A stretch of DNA of 9,928 nt from an uncultured Clostridia bacterium (GTDB lineage Bacteria > Bacillota > Clostridia > Oscillospirales > Oscillospiraceae), in assembly GCA_946187475.1 (NCBI GenBank), contig CAMHRJ010000058.1:1-9928 (forward strand), in the 5' to 3' direction. The translations under genes were made by a program, and so were the position numbers. Under the pieces are notes generated by a model, which saw nothing but the letters and a program-made list of their open reading frames with translations, did not search any database and was not told the DNA's origin. Of the stretch, positions 4,938 through 9,928 are shown piece after piece. Each line of letters begins with the position of its first letter. The first letter of the stretch is position 1.

Positions 4938-5699
4938 ATGAGCCAGGCATTGCTGCATGTCCGCGATCTGAAGGTCGCGGTGGAGGAAAAGACGATTCTT
5001 GACGGGCTGAATCTGACCATTCACCCCGGCGAGATTCATGTGCTGATGGGCCCCAACGGCGCCGGCAAGTCCACGCTGGCTGCCGCCATCATGGGCGACC
5101 CCCGCTATACCATCCAGGGCGGAACCATCGAGTTCGACGGCGAGGACCTGACGGACAAGGCCGCCGACGTCCGGGCCCGCAAGGGCATTTTCCTGTCCTT
5201 CCAGGCGCCCCAGGAGATCCCCGGCGTGTCGCTGGAGAGCTTCCTGCGCACTGCCTTGGGCGCGGTTCAGGGCAAGCAGCCCAAGGTCATGGCCTTCCGC
5301 CGGGCCCTGGCGGAGAAGATGGAGCTGCTGAACATGGACTCCGCCTACAGCGAGCGCTATCTCAACGTGGGCTTCTCCGGCGGCGAGAAAAAGAAGGCGG
5401 AGATCCTCCAGCTGCTGACGCTGCAGCCGAAGCTGGCCATGCTGGACGAGACGGACTCCGGTCTGGACGTGGACGCGGTGAAGACCGTGGCCGCCGGCAT
5501 CAAGGCCTATCACAATGAAAATAACGCCCTGCTGATCATCACCCACAACGCCAAGATCCTGGAGGGCCTGGACGTGAACTACGTCCACGTGCTGGATGAC
5601 CATCACATCGCCCACACCGGCGGTCCGGAGCTCATCGAGCAGATCACCACCGGCGGCTTCGCGGGTATTCTGGAGGGGGAGGATGACCATGGCGGATGA
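4938..5699 (+). CDS. sufC: SufC, Fe-S cluster assembly ATPase, 253 aa
   Basis: Cytoplasmic ABC-type ATPase that binds SufB and SufD and drives their conformational change during Fe-S cluster building; it is not a transporter. Walker A is GPNGAGKST at residues 38-46. The signature is SGGEKKKAE, in the lysine-rich form seen in SufC, and Walker B with its following D-loop is LAMLDETDSGLDVDAV. The family's ITH switch appears in LLIITHN. The frame opens at an ATG at 4920, but nothing resembling a ribosome site precedes it. The ATG at 4938 has GAGGTG seven bases upstream and gives the normal N-terminus, so I chose it. First gene of the suf operon, overlapping sufB by 11 bases. Confidence 0.95.
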   Translation: MSQALLHVRDLKVAVEEKTILDGLNLTIHPGEIHVLMGPNGAGKSTLAAAIMGDPRYTIQGGTIEFDGEDLTDKAADVRARKGIFLSFQAPQEIPGVSLESFLRTALGAVQGKQPKVMAFRRALAEKMELLNMDSAYSERYLNVGFSGGEKKKAEILQLLTLQPKLAMLDETDSGLDVDAVKTVAAGIKAYHNENNALLIITHNAKILEGLDVNYVHVLDDHHIAHTGGPELIEQITTGGFAGILEGEDDHGG

Positions 5700-7104
5700 A
5701 GTGAAAAAGACCCAGGTGGAGGACATCGACCGGAGCTTTTATGACTTCCGCTACGAGGTCAACGCCTCCTTCCAGACGGACGCAGGCCTGACGCCGGAGA
5801 TCGTGAAGCAGATCTCCGAAGAAAAGAACGACCCGGAGTGGATGCGGGAATTCCGCCTGAAATCCCTGGAAATTTACAACCGCACGCCCCTGCCCAACTG
5901 GGGCCCGGCCCTGGACGGGCTGAACATGGACGGCATCGTCACCTACGTCCGGCCCAACACCGAGATGCAGGCCAAGTGGGCGGACGTGCCGGACGACATC
6001 AAAAACACCTTCGAGCGTCTGGGCATTCCCGAGGCCGAGCGGGCCAGTCTCGCCGGCGTGGGCGCCCAGTACGACTCCGAGGTGGTCTACCACAACGTGA
6101 AAAAGGAAGTGCTGGAGCAGGGCGTGGTCTACACGGACCTGGAAAGCGCCCTCAAGAGCGACCACGCCGAGCGCATCAAGGAGCATTTCATGCACCTGGT
6201 GCCGCCCACGGATCACAAGTTCGCCGCCCTCCACGGCGCGGTCTGGTCCGGCGGGTCCTACGTCTACGTCCCCGCGGGCGTCAGCGTGGAGATCCCGCTC
6301 CAGAGCTACTTCCGTCTGAACGCCCCGGGCGCCGGCCAGTTTGAGCACACCCTCATCATCGTGGAGGAGGGGGCCTATCTCCACTTCATCGAGGGCTGCA
6401 GCGCGCCGAAATATAATGTAGCGAACCTGCACGCCGGCTGCGTGGAGATCTTCGTGGGCAAAAACGCCCGGGTGCGCTATTCCACCATCGAAAACTGGTC
6501 CAAGAACATGTACAACCTGAACACCAAGCGGGCGGTCTGCGAGGCCGGCGGCACCATCGAGTGGGTCTCCGGATCCTTCGGCAGCCACACCAGCTGTCTC
6601 TATCCCATGAGTGTCCTCAAGGGCGAGGGCGCCCGCATGGAGTTCACCGGCATCACCTTCGCCGGCAACGGCCAGGATCTGGACACCGGCGCCCAGGTCA
6701 TCCACGCCGCGCCCAACACCAGCAGCCACATCGTCACCAAGTCCATCGCCAGAGACGGCGGAACCTCCAACTTCCGCAGCGCCGTGGCGGTGACCAAAGA
6801 CGCGAAAAACAGCAAGTCCGCCGTCAGCTGCGAAAGTCTCATGCTGGACGACCGCTCTCGGTCGGACACCATCCCGGTCATGGACATCGCCTGCGACCGG
6901 GTGGACGTGGGCCACGAGGCCAAGATCGGCCGAATCAGCGAGGAAGCGGTCTACTACCTCATGAGCCGCGGCCTCTCGGAGGAGGACGCGCGGGCACTGA
7001 TCGTGGGCGGCTTTGCCGAACCCATTGCCAAGGAACTGCCGCTGGAATACGCGGTGGAAATGAACAACCTCATCCATCTTGAGATGCAGGGCACCATCGG
7101 CTGA
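5689..7104 (+). CDS. sufB: SufB, Fe-S cluster assembly scaffold subunit, 471 aa
   Basis: Scaffold subunit of the SufBC2D complex, on which the nascent Fe-S cluster forms. An N-terminal helical region (about 1-130) leads into the beta-helix core, with the family's SGGSYVYVPAGVSVEIPLQS and the long YNLNTKRA...SGSFGSHTS stretch. Two cysteines fall in the conserved contexts of E. coli SufB: C237 in EGCSAP (sulfur entry site, E. coli C254) and C381 in VSCESLML (cluster site, E. coli C405). The C-terminal VGHEAKIGRISEEAVYYLMS is typical. An ATG at 5689 after AGGGGGAGG, overlapping the sufC end, is preferred. An in-frame ATG at 5683 (two residues longer) is possible. Length is normal for Gram-positive SufB. 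Confidence 0.96.
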   Translation: MADEVKKTQVEDIDRSFYDFRYEVNASFQTDAGLTPEIVKQISEEKNDPEWMREFRLKSLEIYNRTPLPNWGPALDGLNMDGIVTYVRPNTEMQAKWADVPDDIKNTFERLGIPEAERASLAGVGAQYDSEVVYHNVKKEVLEQGVVYTDLESALKSDHAERIKEHFMHLVPPTDHKFAALHGAVWSGGSYVYVPAGVSVEIPLQSYFRLNAPGAGQFEHTLIIVEEGAYLHFIEGCSAPKYNVANLHAGCVEIFVGKNARVRYSTIENWSKNMYNLNTKRAVCEAGGTIEWVSGSFGSHTSCLYPMSVLKGEGARMEFTGITFAGNGQDLDTGAQVIHAAPNTSSHIVTKSIARDGGTSNFRSAVAVTKDAKNSKSAVSCESLMLDDRSRSDTIPVMDIACDRVDVGHEAKIGRISEEAVYYLMSRGLSEEDARALIVGGFAEPIAKELPLEYAVEMNNLIHLEMQGTIG

Positions 7105-7118
7105 AAGGAGGCGCAGCT

Positions 7119-8213
7119 ATGACAACCACTGAAATCCTGAACGCGCTTCCCGTGACCACCTGGAACCACCTGCGCGTGAATTCCGCGCCCAAAGAGGCCG
7201 CCCTTCCGGAACGTCCGGAGACGGGCTGGGGCGCCACGAATACGGCCTATGAGCTCTCTGAGGGCGTGCGCTGTACGGCGCTGCTGCCCCAGGAATGCAC
7301 CGGCCTGGAGAGCGGCCTCGGCGAGGCTGCGGATCTGAGCATCCACACCGGCGCGAACTTCTCCCGATTCTTCCGGGCGGAAGGGGAGAGCTCCGGCATC
7401 ACCTATCTGCGGGAGCGGCTGGACGCGGAGCACCCCAACGCCGTGACCCACACCGCCATCCATGCGAAATCCGGCAGCAAAAGCACCTTCGTCCAGCTCA
7501 TCCAGAGCGACGCCGAGACCGCCGGCATCAGCGCATCCCTCACCCGGATCGCTGCGGAGCCGGGGGCAGAGGTGACCCTGGTGCAGCTGCAGCTGCTGAA
7601 CCCCAACTGCAAACGCTACAACGCCGTCAGCGTCAAGGCTGCCAGGGACGCCCATGTGCGCATCGTCCGGGCGGAGCTGGGCGGCAGCGTTGTGGTCGCC
7701 GGCGCCAGAGCCCTGCTGGACAGGACCGGCGGCGCCTTCGATCTGGACGCCATTTACTATGGCGACGGCGACAGCATCCTGGACTTCAACGACGTGGCCG
7801 TCCATACCGGCCGGGACACCCACAGCGAGATGCACCACGCCGGCGTTCTGGCTGACCGCTGCCGCAAGACCCTGCGGGGCACCATCGATTTTCGCCGGGG
7901 CGCTGCCCACGCCGTGGGCCACGAGAGTGAGGACGTGCTGCTCTTCTCCCCGGAGGTGCGCCACCGGGCGGCCCCGCTGATCCTCTGCACGGAGGAAAAC
8001 GTGGAGGGCCAGCATGCCGCCAGCGCCGGACGTCTGGACGAAAACGTGCTGTACTATCTGGCCTCTCGCGGCCTGGACCCCCAGCAGGCCAAGCGCCTGA
8101 TGGTGGACGCCCGGTTTGCCCCGGTGCTGGACAAGATTCCCGACGAAGCCCTCCGCGACCGCACGCGGGAGACCCTGGAAAGGAGACTGGAACATGCGCA
8201 GATTCTCGGATGA
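7119..8213 (+). CDS. sufD: SufD, Fe-S cluster assembly partner subunit, 364 aa
   Basis: Paralog of SufB that pairs with it in the SufBC2D complex and helps iron acquisition and cluster formation. The N-terminal part is short and variable; the beta-helix core and the C-terminal NVEGQHAASAGRLDENVLYY, then LASRGL, identify the family. H299 in that motif matches the histidine shown to matter in E. coli SufD (H360); the nearby cysteine of E. coli (K-C-S-H) is G-Q-H here. At 364 aa it is shorter than the 420-430 aa common elsewhere, with the loss at the N-terminus, as is frequent in Clostridia. AAAGGAGG lies seven bases before the ATG, 14 bases after sufB. It overlaps sufS by 20 bases. Confidence 0.93.
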   Translation: MTTTEILNALPVTTWNHLRVNSAPKEAALPERPETGWGATNTAYELSEGVRCTALLPQECTGLESGLGEAADLSIHTGANFSRFFRAEGESSGITYLRERLDAEHPNAVTHTAIHAKSGSKSTFVQLIQSDAETAGISASLTRIAAEPGAEVTLVQLQLLNPNCKRYNAVSVKAARDAHVRIVRAELGGSVVVAGARALLDRTGGAFDLDAIYYGDGDSILDFNDVAVHTGRDTHSEMHHAGVLADRCRKTLRGTIDFRRGAAHAVGHESEDVLLFSPEVRHRAAPLILCTEENVEGQHAASAGRLDENVLYYLASRGLDPQQAKRLMVDARFAPVLDKIPDEALRDRTRETLERRLEHAQILG

Positions 8214-9414
8214 TTTCCCGATTTTGAGCCAGGACAACAACGGCAAGCGCCTAGTGTATCTGGATAACGGCGCCACCACCCAGAAGCCGAAGCAGGTGCT
8301 GGACGCGGTGAATCGCTATTACCTCACGGAAAACGCCAACCCCCACCGGGGTGTCTACGATCTGGCCATGCGGGCCACCGACGCTCACGAGAACAGCCGG
8401 GCCACGGTGGCGAAGTTCATCGGCGCGCCCGAGGACAGCGTCATCTTCACCCAGAACACCTCCGAGGGCCTGAATCTGGTGGCTTACAGCTATGGCCGCG
8501 CCTTCCTGAAGCCCGGGGACGAGGTGCTGATCTACGTGGCGGAGCACCACAGCAATCTGGTGCCCTGGCAGTGGGTGGCCAAGACCACCGGCGCGGAGCT
8601 GAAATACCTCTATCCCGATGCAAACGGCCGTCTGACCGTGGAGGAGCTGGACGCGAAGATCAATGAGCGCACCAAGGTGGTGGCCGTGGCCCACGTCTCC
8701 AACGTGCTGGGGCTGGAGACCCCGGTGGAGGAGATCGTGAAGCGGGCCCACGCCGTGGGCGCCGTGGTGGTGCTGGACATCGCCCAGAGCGTGGCCCACA
8801 TTCCCCTGGACGTGGTAAAGCTGGACGTGGACTTCGCCGCCCTCTCCGGCCATAAGATCTACGCCCCCATGGGCGTGGGCGCCCTCTATGGCAAGAAACA
8901 GCTGCTGGAGAAAATGCCGCCCTTCCTCTCCGGCGGTGACATGATCGCAGCCGTGCACGAATACCGCACTACCTACGCCGAGGCACCCCGGAAGTTCGAG
9001 GCCGGCACCCGCAACGTGGGCGGGGAAGTGGGCCTGGCGGCTGCGATGGATTATGTAAACTCCGTCGGCTGGGACACCATCGTCTCTCAGGAGGAGGCCC
9101 TCATCGCCCAGGCTCTGGAGGGCATGAACGCCCTGCCCTATGTGCAGGTCTACGGTGAGGCCACCGCCGCTGGGCGCCATGGGGTCATCAGCTTCAACAT
9201 CGAGGACGTGCATCCCCACGACGTGGCCACCATTCTGGACAGCGACGGCGTCTGCATCCGGGCCGGACACCACTGCGCCCAGCCCCTGATGGAGCATCTG
9301 GGCATCGGCTCCTGCTGCCGAGCCAGCTTCGCGCTGTACAACACTGAGGAGGACGTTCAGGCGCTGCTGAAGGGCCTGAAGCATGTGAGGGAGGTCATGG
9401 GTCTTGGATCTTAA
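8194..9414 (+). CDS. sufS: SufS, group II cysteine desulfurase, 406 aa
   Basis: PLP-dependent enzyme that takes sulfur from L-cysteine, releases alanine, and holds the sulfur as a persulfide. Motifs in order: YLDNGATTQKPKQVLDAV near the N-terminus, EHHSN at 117-121 (a histidine stacks on PLP), the Schiff-base lysine in LSGHKIYAPMG (K221), and the active cysteine in RAGHHCAQP (C361). C361 and the 406-aa length agree with the well-studied Bacillus subtilis enzyme. The open frame reaches back to 8116, inside sufD, but the ATG at 8194 has AAAGGAG eight bases upstream and gives the usual start (RRFSDDFPILSQ). It overlaps sufD by 20 bases and sufU by 11, implying coupled translation. Its acceptor is SufU, encoded next. 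Confidence 0.97.
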   Translation: MRRFSDDFPILSQDNNGKRLVYLDNGATTQKPKQVLDAVNRYYLTENANPHRGVYDLAMRATDAHENSRATVAKFIGAPEDSVIFTQNTSEGLNLVAYSYGRAFLKPGDEVLIYVAEHHSNLVPWQWVAKTTGAELKYLYPDANGRLTVEELDAKINERTKVVAVAHVSNVLGLETPVEEIVKRAHAVGAVVVLDIAQSVAHIPLDVVKLDVDFAALSGHKIYAPMGVGALYGKKQLLEKMPPFLSGGDMIAAVHEYRTTYAEAPRKFEAGTRNVGGEVGLAAAMDYVNSVGWDTIVSQEEALIAQALEGMNALPYVQVYGEATAAGRHGVISFNIEDVHPHDVATILDSDGVCIRAGHHCAQPLMEHLGIGSCCRASFALYNTEEDVQALLKGLKHVREVMGLGS

Positions 9415-9844
9415 AGAGCTTTACAGCCAGATCATCACGGAAAACAGCCGGTCTACCCGCAACCGCCGCCCGGTTCCCGGCGCGACGATCTCCCTGGAGG
9501 GCGTGAACCCCAGCTGCGGCGACGACATCACCCTCCAGCTTCGGGTGGAGGACGGCGTAGTGCAGGACGCGGGCTTCATGGGCTCCGGCTGCGCCATCTC
9601 CCAGGCCTCGGCCTCGCTGATGATCGACGACATCATCGGCAAGACCGAAGCCGAAGCCCGGCGGCTCATCGCCCTGTTCTTCGGCATGATCAAGGGTGAG
9701 GCGGACGGCGCCGAGCTGGACGATCTGGAGGACGCGGCAGCCCTGCAGGGCATCAGCCACACCCCCGCCAGAGTCAAGTGCGCGGTCCTGGCCTGGCACA
9801 CCCTGGAGGAGGCCCTGGACGGCAAGCAGCCCCAGGAATTCTAA
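9404..9844 (+). CDS. sufU: SufU, zinc-dependent sulfur relay protein, 146 aa
   Basis: Takes the persulfide from SufS and passes it to the SufBCD scaffold; the typical Firmicutes substitute for SufE. The zinc ligands are all present: C38 and D40 in NPSCGDD, C63 in GSGCAIS, and C126 in ARVKCAVLAW. The insert between C63 and C126 (about DDIIGKTEAEARRLIALFFG onward) is of the length that separates SufU from IscU. The start is TTG at 9404, nine bases after GGGAGG and inside the sufS end. A nearby ATG at 9397 is out of frame, and TTG gives the family-typical beginning DLKELYSQII. Last gene of the operon, followed at once by a terminator hairpin. Confidence 0.95.
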   Translation: MDLKELYSQIITENSRSTRNRRPVPGATISLEGVNPSCGDDITLQLRVEDGVVQDAGFMGSGCAISQASASLMIDDIIGKTEAEARRLIALFFGMIKGEADGAELDDLEDAAALQGISHTPARVKCAVLAWHTLEEALDGKQPQEF

Positions 9845-9852
9845 AAAAGAAC

Positions 9853-9877
9853 ACCCCGGAGGCATCGCCTCCGGGGT
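9853..9877 (+). terminator. Terminator hairpin of the suf operon
   Basis: Perfect 11-bp stem ACCCCGGAGGC (9853-9863) with GCCTCCGGGGT (9867-9877), loop ATC, starting nine bases after the sufU stop and preceded by AAAAAAGAAC. The downstream side TGCAAATTGAAATTT is only moderately T-rich, so termination may be partial on the plus strand. The A-run upstream would act as a U-tail for transcripts from the other side. Confidence 0.75.
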
Positions 9878-9879
9878 TG

Positions 9880-9928
9880 CAAATTGAAATTTATAGGGGT
9901 GATGGATAAAGCGAAGCCTTCCCCCTCA
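9880..9928. repeat. Start of another hairpin-element copy (cut by window edge)
   Basis: Begins CAAATTGAAATTTAT, the AT-rich boundary motif, then GGTGATGGATAAAGCG and AAGCCTTCCCCCTCA. This parallels the outer arm of the element at 4154-4417, read from its right end inward on the minus strand (TAAATTGGAATTTGT, GGTGAAATCGAGCG, GGCTTCCCC). The C-rich hairpin is cut in half by the end of the window. Confidence 0.6.

Noticed and set aside
5644..7077. 477-codon open frame opposite sufB
   Set aside because: Antisense shadow of a highly conserved gene, with low-complexity composition.
8251..9384. 377-codon open frame opposite sufS
   Set aside because: Antisense shadow; sufS motifs on the plus strand are complete and in order.

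Overview
The window looks like a chromosomal segment of a GC-rich gut-type member of the Clostridia, probably Oscillospiraceae/Ruminococcaceae. The grounds are a sufC-sufB-sufD-sufS-sufU iron-sulfur operon with the SufU scaffold, a csoR-copA copper operon, strong AGGAGG ribosome sites, GC-rich genes beside AT-rich promoters, and small palindromic repeats of a kind I recall from that family. The taxonomy is inference; no rRNA or other marker gene is present.

Layout. Positions 1-57 hold the edge of an intergenic repeat. On the minus strand, 429-1208 (class I SAM-dependent methyltransferase) and 54-419 (ACT-domain protein) form a two-gene unit with its own promoter near 1232-1261. The gap 1209-1602 carries that promoter, a dispersed ATTGC/GCAAT hairpin repeat, a 160-bp inverted-repeat element and the copA terminator. 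Then, still on the minus strand, comes the copper unit: csoR (4420-4725), a mirrored REP/MITE-like hairpin element (4154-4417), and copA (1603-4119). The last 69 codons of copA are a complete CopZ-type copper chaperone preceded by its own Shine-Dalgarno and ATG in the same frame.

The AT-rich spacer 4726-4937 drives divergent transcription. On the copper side, two CsoR-type palindromes (core TACCCC/GGGGTA) overlay the csoR promoter. On the suf side, three related AATTCCTA...TAGGAATT operators of Rrf2/IscR-like appearance sit on and around the suf promoter. The plus-strand suf operon then runs to 9844 with tightly overlapping genes, ends in a hairpin at 9853-9877, and is followed by the start of another copy of the hairpin element, cut by the window edge.

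How it works together. CsoR releases its operators when it binds Cu(I); CopA exports Cu(I), and CopZ, if made separately, buffers it and delivers it to CopA. SufS removes sulfur from cysteine, SufU relays it, and the SufBCD complex builds Fe-S clusters. Copper is known to attack Fe-S cluster assembly, so the head-to-head arrangement makes physiological sense. Individual gene functions are conventional. The most interesting points are the copA/copZ gene-within-gene, the triple suf operator, and a 15-nt AT-rich palindromic motif that brackets the intergenic repeat elements.
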